Shown: positions 16,871 through 26,758, counted from the stretch's first letter. The stretch is DNA of 54,425 nt from an uncultured Eubacterium sp. (GCA_910586225.1 CAJUIL010000029.1:1-54425), one strand, 5' to 3'. Made by a program: numbers and translations. Notes: generated by a model not told the origin, from the sequence alone.

Positions 16871-18211
16871 ATGGATCATGCAGAGATTTCGGTTGTTATG
16901 CCGGTTTATAATGCGGAGGAATATTTGAGGGAAGCGCTGGATTGCGTGTTAGACCAGGATTTTACAGCTTATAAATTGTATTGTGTGGATGATGCTTCTG
17001 GGGATGGTTCGTATGAAATCTTGCAGGAATATGAAAAAAAGGATGAAAGGATACAAGTTTTCCGCAATGAAAGAAGGATGGGAGCTGCATATTCCAGAAA
17101 TTTCATTCTGAAAATGATTGACACAAAGTATGTGAAATTTGCAGATGCGGATGATCTTATGGAACGTAATTTGTTTTCACAATTATACGATGCTGCCACG
17201 AAGTTTCATGCAGATATTGCTTATTGTGAATGGAGCGTGTTTGAGGGGGATGTTGGCAACGGTATTATTTTCTCCAGATATCCGGAATCGGAGCAGGAAA
17301 GGGAACAAGAAAGAAATCCGCATCAGCTGAAAGACTTACCGTTAGAGAATGCATTGAAAATAACAAATGCGCCATGGGCGTTTTTAATGAAAATGGCATT
17401 TTTGAAAGAGGAGAACCTGCAATTTCAATCACTGTCAACACGGAATGACGTTTATTTTCTGGAGATGGCGAAAATGCTGGCAAAAAAGATGGTGCATACA
17501 TCGTCTTTTCAGCCTTTGGTGCATCAAAGGGAGCATAGGTCAGCTTCAAGGATAGCAAACAATCCGCAGCCCATGAATTTATTTTATGCTTATTTGGAAG
17601 TTAAAAAAGGGATGGAGCGTAAGGGGATATGGGAGAAATATGAGCGGTACTTTATAGTACAGGGACTTAGACTGATGAGGTATCAGATTGCAAGTGTTAT
17701 AAGGCCACAGCAGAGAGAACCATTTTTGAAATTTCTTCGGAAAGAAGGGCTAAAGCAGCTGGGAATCTGTAAAGAGGCGTTGACCGGAAGAAATCATGTT
17801 TCCGATGATATATTTTATCTGTATGAGTGTATGCAAAATGGAACGGCTACTGATTTTTCAATACCAAGGAGAGCTTTTCGGGAAGTGCTGCTGGAAAATT
17901 GTGAAAGAATCCGGGAATTGTTTTCGTCATGGAAAGGAAAAAAAGTAGCGTTTTGGGGTATGGGACGCCGTATGCAGGCTGTATGGGAATTGTTTGAAGC
18001 AGATATGGACTTTATAGTTACTTTTATCGATACAAGAAAAGCAGGAGATTATTTCCTGGGAAGAGAAATTATGAGTTATAGCCAGACAGCAAATGACAAT
18101 GATATGCTTGTAATTTTAAATTCGATGTATAGAGAGGAAATTTTAGATGAGATTTCGAAACATCAGGGCAAGGAACGTATTTTCGATTTAGACAAGTATC
18201 TTGCAGATTAA
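16871..18211 (+). CDS. Family-2 glycosyltransferase with C-terminal FGAG module
   Basis: This intact 446-residue protein has a GT-A glycosyltransferase domain at residues 1-240: VVMPVYNAEEYL, YCVDDASGDGS, and DADD at residues 92-95 as the metal-binding DxD. A helical linker follows, then a Rossmann-like module from about residue 357 (KKVAFWGMGRRM, FIDTRKAGD, MLVILNSMY). It should transfer a sugar from a nucleotide donor in the cytoplasm; there is no membrane segment. The paralogue at 18264 is highly similar along the whole length, and the fragment pair at 15944-16848 is a third, decayed copy, so the gene has been tandemly duplicated. Confidence 0.82.
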   Translation: MDHAEISVVMPVYNAEEYLREALDCVLDQDFTAYKLYCVDDASGDGSYEILQEYEKKDERIQVFRNERRMGAAYSRNFILKMIDTKYVKFADADDLMERNLFSQLYDAATKFHADIAYCEWSVFEGDVGNGIIFSRYPESEQEREQERNPHQLKDLPLENALKITNAPWAFLMKMAFLKEENLQFQSLSTRNDVYFLEMAKMLAKKMVHTSSFQPLVHQREHRSASRIANNPQPMNLFYAYLEVKKGMERKGIWEKYERYFIVQGLRLMRYQIASVIRPQQREPFLKFLRKEGLKQLGICKEALTGRNHVSDDIFYLYECMQNGTATDFSIPRRAFREVLLENCERIRELFSSWKGKKVAFWGMGRRMQAVWELFEADMDFIVTFIDTRKAGDYFLGREIMSYSQTANDNDMLVILNSMYREEILDEISKHQGKERIFDLDKYLAD

Positions 18212-18263
18212 GGAACTTTACAGTGCTTAAGAAAAGGAATGCCGGTAAAGAGGAGACATACAG

Positions 18264-19592
18264 ATGAACGATATAAAGATTTCTATCATTATGCCAGTGT
18301 ATAATGCGGGAACATATCTGAGGGAAGCGCTGGATTGTGTTCTTGCCCAGGATTTTCCATATTATAAAGCGTATTGTATAGACGATTGTTCCGATGATGG
18401 TTCGTATGAGGTTTTGTCAGCATATCAGAAAAAAGATGCGCGGATTCAGGTATACCGCAACGAGAAGCGGATGGGAGCGGCATATGCAAGGAATTTTGCA
18501 CTGCAAATGGTTGACACTCCGTATGTTGGATTTTTAGATGCTGACGATCTGACAGAGCCAAATTTGTTTTCTGAGATGTATCAGGCGATCCGCACATACC
18601 AAGCGGATATTGCCTATTGTGAGTGGGACATATTTGAGGACAATACTGACAATGTTGTCATAGCGTCCAGGCGGCCGGATTCTGACGAGGAAAAAAGCCA
18701 GGCAAAGGCGCCGCATTCGCTGAAAGAACTATCGATAGACCATGCATTGAAAATTTCAAATGCACCATGGCTTTTTTTGCTCCGCAGTTCATTTCTGAGA
18801 GAAAAAGGTTTGAAATTTCAGTCCCTGGCCAGCAGGAATGACGTTTATTTTTTTGAAATGGCAAAAATGCTGGCAGAAAGAATGGTGCATGTATCTGGGT
18901 TTCAAGCGCTCGTTCATCAGAGGAAGCATGGCAGTGTTTCAAGAATTGGCAATCTTTCAGAACCAATGAACCGTTTTTATGCTTATCTGGAAATAAAAAA
19001 GGGGATGGAACGGCACGGGATAGGGGACACATATGCAGCTTATTTTTTTTCACGTTGCCTTAGCGATATGAGGTATGAGGCCGCGATTGCCGCCAAGCCG
19101 GAGCAGAGAGAACCGTTTTTTAACTTCCTTCGGGAGAGCGGGCTGGAGCAATTGGGTATTTGCCGGGAATCCTTAAAGAAGAGCAATGTTTTGGACAGCG
19201 TTTTTTATTTTTATGATTGCTTCCGCTGTGGAACGATTTGTGATATGGGGCAGACGCCTTTTGGGGAGAGGCTGCTTTTGGCGAGTGGAAAAATGCGTGA
19301 ATTATGGAACTCCCTAAAGGGAAAAAAAGTAGCGTTCTGGGGTATTGGGCGCCGCATGGATGCGGTGTGGGAGCTTTTTGGGCAGGAGATAGATTTTACG
19401 GTCTGCTTTATTGATGCATGGAAAGCAGGGGGCGCTTATCAGGGCAGGAAGATTGTTAAGTATGAGCAGGTAGTGAATGAGAATGACGTTATTTTGATTC
19501 TGAATTCGTTGTATCGAAAAGAAATTATTGATACGGTTGAAAGCTGCCATGGGAAGGAAGAGATCCTGGAGTTAGAGAAGTATGTTGTCTGA
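18264..19592 (+). CDS. Family-2 glycosyltransferase with C-terminal FGAG module (paralogue)
   Basis: This 442-residue paralogue of the gene at 16871 starts 14 bases after GAGGAG. It shares the same order: IIMPVYNAGTYL, CIDDCSDDGS, FLDADD, PWLFLLRSSFLRE, SRNDVYFFEMAKML, and a C-terminal module with KKVAFWGIGRRMD and CFIDAWKAGG. Divergence from its sister is spread over the whole length, so the duplication is not very recent. It probably adds a different or additional sugar in the same glycan. The domain order of glycosyltransferase followed by module is opposite to that in the radical SAM and methyltransferase proteins of the island. Confidence 0.82.
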   Translation: MNDIKISIIMPVYNAGTYLREALDCVLAQDFPYYKAYCIDDCSDDGSYEVLSAYQKKDARIQVYRNEKRMGAAYARNFALQMVDTPYVGFLDADDLTEPNLFSEMYQAIRTYQADIAYCEWDIFEDNTDNVVIASRRPDSDEEKSQAKAPHSLKELSIDHALKISNAPWLFLLRSSFLREKGLKFQSLASRNDVYFFEMAKMLAERMVHVSGFQALVHQRKHGSVSRIGNLSEPMNRFYAYLEIKKGMERHGIGDTYAAYFFSRCLSDMRYEAAIAAKPEQREPFFNFLRESGLEQLGICRESLKKSNVLDSVFYFYDCFRCGTICDMGQTPFGERLLLASGKMRELWNSLKGKKVAFWGIGRRMDAVWELFGQEIDFTVCFIDAWKAGGAYQGRKIVKYEQVVNENDVILILNSLYRKEIIDTVESCHGKEEILELEKYVV

Positions 19593-19633
19593 CTGGAATC
19601 TATGCGTATGGAAATGAAAAAGGAGAAAATGTC

Positions 19634-20881
19634 ATGCAAAATATCAAAGTTTCCGTGATCCTGCCTGTTTATAATATGGCGGACTGCCTGGGGAAGTGTC
19701 TTGACAGTGTGACGGGACAGACGTTGCAACAAATAGAGATCTTGTGCTGTGATGACGGCTCTACAGATCATTCGCTGGCTGTTTTGAAAGAATATGCCGG
19801 CAGGGATGAAAGGATCGTTATTTTAACGCAGCCGAATAAAGGCGCATGGTCTGCAAGAAATAAGTGCATCGAGGCGGCCAGAGGAGAATTTGTGTGTTTT
19901 ATTGATGCAGATGATGTATATGCCTCTGACAGCGTGCTGGAAACGTTATATCGTGCTGCCGTAAAGCATGGAGCGGCCGTGAGCTGTGGACACCTGAAAA
20001 TAGACAGGAATGGGACGCTGGAAGAATCGCCGCTCTTTCGGGATTTCGCCGTCGGCGGGCGTGAAACATTTGTTGATTTTCGAGATTATCAGTATGTTGG
20101 TTCTTATCAGTGCTATTTGTTTCGTGCCAGGCTGATCAAGGAAAATAATATTAGGTTTCCTGCGCTTAGAAGATATCAGGATCCTCCGTTTTTGCTGCAG
20201 TGCCTGGACAATGCGAAGACGGTGCTGTTTGTACCTATGGATGCATATGTCTATCAATATGATGATCAAAAAATAAATCGTCTAAGCAGCGAGTCTATGA
20301 ATGATTTGGTAAAGGGTTTAAAATGGCAGATGGAATACGCAGTTTCTCATAAGTATGAAAAGCTGGTTCGAGATACCATTAGCAGGATCAATGGTTATTA
20401 TGCAGAATATATCCGAAAAAATATGGCAGGGTATGAGCTTGAAATAATCGGCAACCTCCTGGAAATCAACAGGCTTGCAGCGAAAGGGCATATCGTGCTG
20501 GACATACTGAAAATAATTATCTTTCATATGGAGGATATGGATTACGCAAAAGAGAGAATACGCTGTAAGCTGCATAGGCTTGCAAAGGACATACCTGTTG
20601 GCAGCAAACTGGCGGTGTATGGCGCCGGGAAGGCTGGTATAAATGCTGTCAGGGGAATAGCAGAAGACGGCAGGTACAGGCTCGCTGTTTGGATTGACAA
20701 ATACAAAGCGGGACAGCAGCAAGAGAATATACGTCTGGCAGGGATAGAGGAACTAGCGAAAAAATGCTATGATTATATTGTGATTGCAATAGATCGTGAA
20801 GAAACAGCCTTTCAGGCAAGACAGGAAGTAGCGGCGGTTACAGGCAGCGATGCTGCTATTGTGCTTTGGCGTGAGCTGTAG
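19634..20881 (+). CDS. Family-2 glycosyltransferase with C-terminal FGAG module
   Basis: The 415-residue protein begins after AAAGGAG. Its N-terminal half is a typical bacterial GT2 domain: VILPVYNMADCL, CCDDGSTDHS, NKGAWSARN, and FIDADD as the DxD motif. It is closer to ordinary polysaccharide glycosyltransferases than the two preceding paralogues. After a helical middle part there is a clear Rossmann-like module from about residue 320 (KLAVYGAGKAGI, VWIDKYKAG, YDYIVIAID). The recurrence of this module on unrelated glycosyltransferase subfamilies suggests domain shuffling within the island. The donor sugar is unknown. Confidence 0.82.
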   Translation: MQNIKVSVILPVYNMADCLGKCLDSVTGQTLQQIEILCCDDGSTDHSLAVLKEYAGRDERIVILTQPNKGAWSARNKCIEAARGEFVCFIDADDVYASDSVLETLYRAAVKHGAAVSCGHLKIDRNGTLEESPLFRDFAVGGRETFVDFRDYQYVGSYQCYLFRARLIKENNIRFPALRRYQDPPFLLQCLDNAKTVLFVPMDAYVYQYDDQKINRLSSESMNDLVKGLKWQMEYAVSHKYEKLVRDTISRINGYYAEYIRKNMAGYELEIIGNLLEINRLAAKGHIVLDILKIIIFHMEDMDYAKERIRCKLHRLAKDIPVGSKLAVYGAGKAGINAVRGIAEDGRYRLAVWIDKYKAGQQQENIRLAGIEELAKKCYDYIVIAIDREETAFQARQEVAAVTGSDAAIVLWREL

Positions 20882-20898
20882 CGTTTTGCAGAATCGAG

Positions 20899-22440
20899 GT
20901 GGAATGGTTGGTTACAGAAAGTGAGCGGATACAGGCAGTACTGTGCAGCTGCCTGAATGGGAGCGATGTGAAAATTGGCATTTATGGAACTGGAAAAGGG
21001 GCGGATGCGGTGTATCGAAGCTTACAGGAGATAGACGGTACCGACCGGCTGCAGCTTTTTATAGACCGCGATGATGTGGGGCTGATTGGGACAGAAAAAT
21101 ATGGGAAGAGGGTATGCACATTAGAGGAAGCGGCGGGCAGGGTAGATTTGATTTTCATCGGAGCACGGATTTATCATATGGAAATAGCACAGAGGGTGGA
21201 GAGCTTTTGCAACAGCCATGGCGTTACGGCAGCAGTTATCGATCCGTTTGCACATTATAATTCTTTGGAAGATAAGCTGGAATTTCTGGAATATATAGAA
21301 AATAAAGGGAAAAAGGAGCGGCCGCAGTTTGTAGATATTTGTCCATCTGATTTTAAACGGGAAGCAGCAGATACGAAGCTGATCGCCTGGTATCTGCCGC
21401 AGTATTATGAAATAGAGGTCAATAATCGTTATTATGGCAGGGGATTTACGGAATGGAGCAATGTTACCCAGGCAGCGCCCCAGTTCTGCGGGCATGACCA
21501 GCCGCAGATACCTTATGATGTTGGTTTTTATACATTAACCAATCCGGAGGTACTGCAAAGGCAGGCAGCTCTTGCCCGTAAGTATGGAATCTATGGATTT
21601 AGTTTTTATTATTATTGGTTCCAGGGAGAGCGGATTATGGAAAAACCGATTCAGTTGTTTTTAAAGCATACGGAAATACAGATGCCATTCTGTCTTACCT
21701 GGGCGAATGAGAATTGGACCAGTCAATGGGATGGGGGAAGCAAGGGGATTATATTTAAGCAGCATCTGCGGGAAGAAGATGATGAACGTTTTATGAAAGA
21801 CATTCTTCCGCTGTTTAAGGATCCGAGGTATCTTACAATCGATGGGAAACCGATCTTGATTGTGTATCGCAGCGACATATTTTGCCAGGACAGGTTCTGT
21901 GATATGTTAAATAATTTTCGAAGGATCGCAGCAGAAAGCGGTTTGCCGGGGCTTTATATTATGATAACGACAGCTGTGAAATCTCAGGTAAATGCGGTAA
22001 CATGGGGAGCGGATGCACTTGTTGAATTTCCGCCGCACGGAGTAGCAAAGCGTACAGGATATCTTGCCCCGAAGGGATACTTGAATCCAAATTTCAGAGG
22101 AACGATTCACGATGCGGCTGCCATGATAGAAAACAGGTCTTATTTAGAAGAATATGAGAGCGAGACGGTTTTTCGTGGAGTTATGACGTCTTTTGACAAT
22201 ACGTCAAGAAAAGGGATGACGGGCGCCGCTGTTTACTATGGACTTGAGCCGCCGCTTTACAAAAGATGGCTGATGGACGTTATGCTTGAGAGTAAGAAGC
22301 AGCATAGGGCAGAAGAGGATTTTGTATTCATAAATGCCTGGAATGAGTGGGCGGAAGGCGCCCATTTGGAACCGGATATGAACTATGGATATGCATATCT
22401 GCAGGCAACCATGGAGGCTCTGGAAGAGGTCAGGAAATGA
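20899..22440 (+). CDS. FGAG-module / WbsX-like glycosyl-processing protein
   Basis: A GTG at 20899 gives 513 residues; a TTG at 20908 with AGGTGG five bases before it is an equally good start and removes three residues. Residues 20-125 form the Rossmann-like module (IGIYGTGKGAD, FIDRDD). Residues about 155-505 match the WbsX family (glycoside hydrolase 99-like): LIAWYLPQYYEI, GRGFTEWSNV, FYYYWFQGERIME, CLTWANENWTSQWDG and FINAWNEWAEGAHLEPD. WbsX proteins are common in O-antigen and rhamnan clusters as probable glycosyltransferases or hydrolases. The GH99-like fold suggests it handles a mannose- or rhamnose-containing chain. There is no signal peptide, so it acts in the cytoplasm. Confidence 0.85.
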   Translation: MEWLVTESERIQAVLCSCLNGSDVKIGIYGTGKGADAVYRSLQEIDGTDRLQLFIDRDDVGLIGTEKYGKRVCTLEEAAGRVDLIFIGARIYHMEIAQRVESFCNSHGVTAAVIDPFAHYNSLEDKLEFLEYIENKGKKERPQFVDICPSDFKREAADTKLIAWYLPQYYEIEVNNRYYGRGFTEWSNVTQAAPQFCGHDQPQIPYDVGFYTLTNPEVLQRQAALARKYGIYGFSFYYYWFQGERIMEKPIQLFLKHTEIQMPFCLTWANENWTSQWDGGSKGIIFKQHLREEDDERFMKDILPLFKDPRYLTIDGKPILIVYRSDIFCQDRFCDMLNNFRRIAAESGLPGLYIMITTAVKSQVNAVTWGADALVEFPPHGVAKRTGYLAPKGYLNPNFRGTIHDAAAMIENRSYLEEYESETVFRGVMTSFDNTSRKGMTGAAVYYGLEPPLYKRWLMDVMLESKKQHRAEEDFVFINAWNEWAEGAHLEPDMNYGYAYLQATMEALEEVRK

Positions 22441-22934
22441 GAGAGATGGTATTTGCCTGTATGGGCTTTTTGTTTGGGATATTATGTGGGGGATCAGCGG
22501 TATCTATTTGCTGGCTTGTTTCTAAAAACAAGGAGCAGCAAAAGCGCGGCAATAGGCAAAGGTATCTGGATCTTGTGAACCAGTGGTTAATAGCGCTTCA
22601 AAGCGGCTGCTGTGCTGCGGATTTTTTGAAAAAGAGGAATATATACCGGGTTGCAGTTTATGGAATGGGCTTATACGGAAGACATTTTATCCGGGAACTG
22701 AGCCGCCAGTCAGAGGTAGTGGTTGTATATGGGATCGATTGCAAGAAAATGAAGCCATACCGAGGCGTCTGTGTCCTTCAGCCTGGAGAGCAGATGGAAG
22801 AAGTAGACGCCATAATTAATACTGTAATTTGGAATCATCATAATATTGAAAAGCAGTTTGCTGCAAGAGTGCATGGCAAGATTTTGAATTTAGAGGATAT
22901 TATTTTTGATCTAATCCCGGCAGATCAAGGATAA
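22437..22934 (+). CDS. Membrane-anchored stand-alone FGAG module
   Basis: The start at ATG 22437 overlaps the upstream stop as ATGA. The 165-residue protein has one N-terminal hydrophobic segment (about residues 4-28, MVFACMGFLFGILCGG onward) followed by a K/Q/R-rich stretch, consistent with an N-out or signal-anchor helix and a cytoplasmic domain. The rest is the Rossmann-like module without any catalytic partner: VAVYGMGLYGRHF, YGIDCKKMKPYRG, VDAIINTVIWN. It could be a membrane docking or regulatory subunit for the soluble enzymes that carry the same module, but that is inference only. Confidence 0.65.
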   Translation: MREMVFACMGFLFGILCGGSAVSICWLVSKNKEQQKRGNRQRYLDLVNQWLIALQSGCCAADFLKKRNIYRVAVYGMGLYGRHFIRELSRQSEVVVVYGIDCKKMKPYRGVCVLQPGEQMEEVDAIINTVIWNHHNIEKQFAARVHGKILNLEDIIFDLIPADQG

Positions 22935-22964
22935 CAGGAACAGGGAGTGTGCAGAAGGATGAAA

Positions 22965-23831
22965 ATGATGGGCGCTGACAGCCTTGGATTGGAGCTGGGA
23001 GCAAGGGAAAAACAATATCGCAAAACATATCGGTATCTGGAACGATATTACAAAAAATATGTGAACCAATTACATAAGACAGAGGAGATAAAGGTATCGA
23101 ATGCAGAGGTCGTTATCAATAAAACGATATGGCTATGCTGGCTGCAGGGAGAAAAAGAAGCCCCGATCATTGTTCAAAAATGTATAGAATCCATCCGAAA
23201 GAATAAACCGGATGGATTTGAAGTTGTCATAATTACAGAAAAAAATATGCATCATTATATTCGTTTCCCAGAATATATGATAGAAAAGTCCACTGCCGGG
23301 ATGATTACAAGGACGCATATGTCAGATCTCATCAGAACAGAGCTTTTGTATCAGTATGGGGGATTGTGGATAGATGCTACTGTATACTGCAGCAGGGAGA
23401 TTCCGCGATATCTGTGTGAAGGCGATATTTTTGCATTTCGTTGGTCATTGTTCGATCAATCTGTGCTGAAAATATCCAGCTGGTGGATCTATGCAAAACA
23501 GAGGCTGCCTGTTTTACAGGATCTGAGAAACCTGTTGTTTGTATATTGGAAGTATGAGAGGACGATGCGGGATTATTATTTGTTCCATATTGCGTTTTCT
23601 GTGGTTGTGGATCATAATTCTGCGAACGCGGCATATTTTTCCAGCATGGCTTATGTGAATAACAGCAATCCTCATGTATTGTATGGTAAAATGCCGTTTA
23701 CTTTTGATGAGAGGGAATGGAAGATAATCAATGATCTCAGCCCTGTCCATAAGCTGTCATATAAGAGGAAATTCATGCGAGGGGACGTCTACAATTTTTA
23801 TATGGCGTTGTTAGACGGCAGGCTGAGATAA
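22965..23831 (+). CDS. Capsular polysaccharide synthesis (GT32-like) glycosyltransferase
   Basis: ATG 22965 is chosen because AGAAGG lies six bases upstream; GTG 22947 and ATG 22959 are alternative in-frame starts. The protein of about 288 residues matches the Caps_synth/GT32-like family: KTIWLCWLQGEKEAP near the N-terminus, IVQKCIESIRKN, and RTELLYQYGGLWIDATVYC with the D-x-T variant of the DxD motif. Members transfer sugars in capsule and exopolysaccharide synthesis. It follows the membrane-anchored module gene by about 30 bases and precedes a methyltransferase-kinase fusion, so it belongs to the same transcription unit. Donor and acceptor are not known. Confidence 0.8.
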   Translation: MMGADSLGLELGAREKQYRKTYRYLERYYKKYVNQLHKTEEIKVSNAEVVINKTIWLCWLQGEKEAPIIVQKCIESIRKNKPDGFEVVIITEKNMHHYIRFPEYMIEKSTAGMITRTHMSDLIRTELLYQYGGLWIDATVYCSREIPRYLCEGDIFAFRWSLFDQSVLKISSWWIYAKQRLPVLQDLRNLLFVYWKYERTMRDYYLFHIAFSVVVDHNSANAAYFSSMAYVNNSNPHVLYGKMPFTFDEREWKIINDLSPVHKLSYKRKFMRGDVYNFYMALLDGRLR

Positions 23832-23848
23832 GTGCGGGGGTATCTGAT

Positions 23849-25540
23849 GTGAAGGAAATCATTGGAAAAGTAGTTTTAAATTATGAGTTTTATAAAGGCT
23901 CGGATTTATACAGCGATGGGGAAGAAATGGAAAATGAAATGCTGGAAATTGCAAAAGCAGGGAATTGGGAGGAGATTTTGCATAAAAGCAGGAAGTGGCC
24001 AATTTTGTATCATTTTTCGGCCATTCGGGGAAATCTGATTCATTGGTATCCAATGAAAGAGGGCGCAGACGTTTTAGAAGTTGGCTGCGGCTGCGGAGGC
24101 ATCAGCGGTTTTCTGTGCAGGAAAGCGAAAAGGGTTGTCGGGGTTGAATTGTCTAAGAAAAGGGCGATGATTAATGCTTACCGGAACAGGGAATGCAGCA
24201 ATATGGAAATATTTGTGGGAAATTTCCGGGATATCAAGCTGGAGGAACGATTTGATTATGTTACATTAATCGGTGTGCTTGAGTATGCCGCGCTGTATAT
24301 AGACGACGATAACCCCTATGAAGCTATGCTGCAGCAGATACAGAAGCTTTTGAAACCAAATGGGAAAATTCTGATTGCAATAGAAAATAAGATGGGCCTG
24401 AAATATCTGAATGGGGCAAGGGAAGACCATGTAGGAAAAAGATTTGCCGGTATGGAAGATTACAGATACTGCAAAGACGTAAGGACTTTTTCCAAGCCGG
24501 AGCTTGTGCAGATGTTTGAAAGGTGCGGAATTTGCAGCTATCGCTTTTATTATCCATACCCTGATTATAAGCTGCCGGAATCTGTTTATTCAGACGCGTG
24601 TATGCCAGGTCCGGGAGACGTGAGGATTTGGGGGACAAATTATGATATGCCAAGGGTCGCATTATATAATGACGCCATTATGGCGGATCAGGTATGCCGG
24701 GATGAAATGTTTGGGTATTTTTCCAATTCTTTTTTGGCAGTCTGCAATGAGGCGGGGAACGATATCGTTTATGCACACTATGCAGCGCAAAGAAAGCCGG
24801 AATACCAGACACAGACGGTTATTTTGGCACGAGAGGGCGAAAAAATAGCTGAAAAAAAATATACTTGCAGCGCTAAGAGGGATTATGATATTTTTCAAGT
24901 TATGAAAACGATATATCCTGTTCTTGAGAAAGAATTTAAAAATATTTCTTATCTTGAACCTTTGGTAACGGGTGCGGGAGACGAAGAGAAACTGGAGTAT
25001 GCATGTATTTGCGGCAGTTCTTTGGAGAAAAAGATCATGACTTTGCTGCGGGAGCCTAAGGAAAAAATATTGTCTGTTTTTGCAAAGATTTTTGATTATT
25101 GTTTTGAAGTGAATGAGGATATGCTGATAGATTTTGAAGTTACGGATGCTTATAGGAAGATCTTTGGCGACGTATCGGTAAGCGGTGCGGCAAAGTCTTT
25201 GCAGGCGTCGAACCTTGATATGACACTGGGAAATTTGATCCTGCAGGATGATAAGATATATTGCATTGATTATGAATGGGTGTTTGATTTTCCGATCCCC
25301 TTGGATTTCCTGAAAGTACGCTGTTTTGAAGTTTTTTGGGCGAAATATAATATGTATCTTTCGTTCAAAGTGAAGAGGCAGGAGCTGCTGCGGTCAATCG
25401 GCGTTGGCAAAGAGGATATTCCGGTTTTTAGGAAGATGGAAAAGAAATTTGAAGAGTTTGTGTATGGAGAAGGCAATTACAGCCAGTATCTGGGAAATTA
25501 TACGAAACCGGCAATAGTGCTGGATTTATCCAATGCTTAA
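23849..25540 (+). CDS. SAM methyltransferase fused to kinase-like domain
   Basis: The 563-residue protein begins at GTG 23849; the ATG two bases earlier runs straight into TGA. Residues 70-230 are a class I methyltransferase: VLEVGCGCGGISG, VVGVELSKKR, YVTLIGVLEY, LLKPNGKILIAIENK. Residues about 300-540 resemble an aminoglycoside-phosphotransferase-like kinase: MTLGNLIL and CIDYEWVFD stand where the catalytic loop and the DFG-like metal site are expected. A methyltransferase joined to a kinase recalls WbdD-type chain terminators, which cap O-antigen chains with a phosphate and a methyl group. A chain-length role for this glycan is therefore a reasonable inference, but the kinase half is divergent. 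Confidence 0.72.
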   Translation: MKEIIGKVVLNYEFYKGSDLYSDGEEMENEMLEIAKAGNWEEILHKSRKWPILYHFSAIRGNLIHWYPMKEGADVLEVGCGCGGISGFLCRKAKRVVGVELSKKRAMINAYRNRECSNMEIFVGNFRDIKLEERFDYVTLIGVLEYAALYIDDDNPYEAMLQQIQKLLKPNGKILIAIENKMGLKYLNGAREDHVGKRFAGMEDYRYCKDVRTFSKPELVQMFERCGICSYRFYYPYPDYKLPESVYSDACMPGPGDVRIWGTNYDMPRVALYNDAIMADQVCRDEMFGYFSNSFLAVCNEAGNDIVYAHYAAQRKPEYQTQTVILAREGEKIAEKKYTCSAKRDYDIFQVMKTIYPVLEKEFKNISYLEPLVTGAGDEEKLEYACICGSSLEKKIMTLLREPKEKILSVFAKIFDYCFEVNEDMLIDFEVTDAYRKIFGDVSVSGAAKSLQASNLDMTLGNLILQDDKIYCIDYEWVFDFPIPLDFLKVRCFEVFWAKYNMYLSFKVKRQELLRSIGVGKEDIPVFRKMEKKFEEFVYGEGNYSQYLGNYTKPAIVLDLSNA

Positions 25541-25577
25541 AACAGAAGAAAGCGCCAGGATGATATAGCTGAGTGAT

Positions 25578-25607
25578 GTAACAGGCCAGCCTGCCGGAAC
25601 GGTTGCG
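25578..25607 (+). repeat. Dispersed 30-base palindromic element, copy 1
   Basis: The hairpin GTAACAG-GCCAG-CCTGCCGGAAC-GGTTGC resembles the hairpin at 31280-31309, with about 24 of 30 positions identical and several changes in pairing positions. There is no T-run. It lies between two island genes. Confidence 0.4.
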
Positions 25608-25636
25608 AGCGGATACAAAAGTGGAGGAAACACATA

Positions 25637-26758
25637 ATGAAGGGTGATGGCCGGATCGCAATTTTTGTTTTTTATCATGAGTATGGTATGATTTATACGG
25701 ATACGATTGACCGTATCAAAGATTTGAAAAAAAGTGTTTCTTATTTGATCGTGGTAGTGAATGGAAGCGTACAAAAAAGACAGCTTTTAGAAGAGATAGC
25801 CGATGTTGTTCTTATACGGGAAAACAAAGGATATGATGCGTACGCGTATCAATATGCTTTATTTCATCTGGACTGCAGACAGAAAATTGATCATTGCAGT
25901 ACGCTGGTCTTGTGCAACGATACGTTCTTTGGCCCTTTTATACCTTTTAAGGATATTTTTTCCGATATGGAAGGAGAGCAAGCTGATTTTTGGGGCCTGT
26001 CATTATTTGATAACGGCCTGCTTCGGCACATACAGTCGTATTTTTTAGTTTTTCGTAAACGAATGCTAGAAGATGGAATACTTTACCATTATTTTGAAAA
26101 ATATATTCCCAAAGGTGCGGTCAGTTATGCGGAAGTCTGTCATTTCCTGGAGAGCAAGCTGTATGATTATTTCTGTTCCAGAGGTTATCAGTATGGATCC
26201 TATACAAAAGAAACGAATCATAATATAAATGTGGATTTATTAGACTATCTAAGAATCGGGGTACCTGTCATTAAGAAGAAATTTTTCGGAAACTATTATG
26301 ATGCATCAACCTTTATGGATGCGCTCACATATATGCAGGATCAATATGCATATGATATTAATCGCTTTGTCCGTATTGTGAAAGAACAATACGGCATTGC
26401 GATTGACAGGGAAAAAGTACCGGGTTTAAAAAAAACAGTGACTGTAAAAAGACCATATTGTATTCGGAAAGAGGAGATTGTAAAATTTTTAATAGATAAA
26501 TCAGAGTGTTATTTATATGGAATCGGTATCTATGCAAATTATATATTTGATATGATACTTTCTGAGAATTTAGCAAAATTTAAAGGATTTATTTTGACTG
26601 AAACAGATGGGGAACAGCAGGATTATAAAGGATATCCGGTGATACCGGCGGAACGGTCTTATGGAAAAAATATGATTGTTGCGATGAGTTTTATAAATTC
26701 GAGAGAAGTGGAGCAAATGTTAGGAAGAAAATCGAATATTTTATATTTGTGGCCTTGA
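25637..26758 (+). CDS. RgpF-like rhamnan synthesis protein with C-terminal FGAG module
   Basis: The 373-residue protein starts after GGAGG. Residues 1-240 match the rhamnan synthesis protein F family: IAIFVFYHEYGMIYTD, LIVVVNGSV, ENKGYDAYAYQYAL, LVLCNDTFFGPF and FWGLSLFDN. RgpF-type enzymes take part in assembly of rhamnose-rich cell-wall polysaccharides as probable glycosyltransferases. From about residue 285 there is a Rossmann-like module (CYLYGIGIYANYIF, then NMIVAMSFIN) like those on neighbouring proteins. The presence of RgpF and WbsX in one cluster suggests deoxyhexose residues in the glycan. Confidence 0.8.
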   Translation: MKGDGRIAIFVFYHEYGMIYTDTIDRIKDLKKSVSYLIVVVNGSVQKRQLLEEIADVVLIRENKGYDAYAYQYALFHLDCRQKIDHCSTLVLCNDTFFGPFIPFKDIFSDMEGEQADFWGLSLFDNGLLRHIQSYFLVFRKRMLEDGILYHYFEKYIPKGAVSYAEVCHFLESKLYDYFCSRGYQYGSYTKETNHNINVDLLDYLRIGVPVIKKKFFGNYYDASTFMDALTYMQDQYAYDINRFVRIVKEQYGIAIDREKVPGLKKTVTVKRPYCIRKEEIVKFLIDKSECYLYGIGIYANYIFDMILSENLAKFKGFILTETDGEQQDYKGYPVIPAERSYGKNMIVAMSFINSREVEQMLGRKSNILYLWP

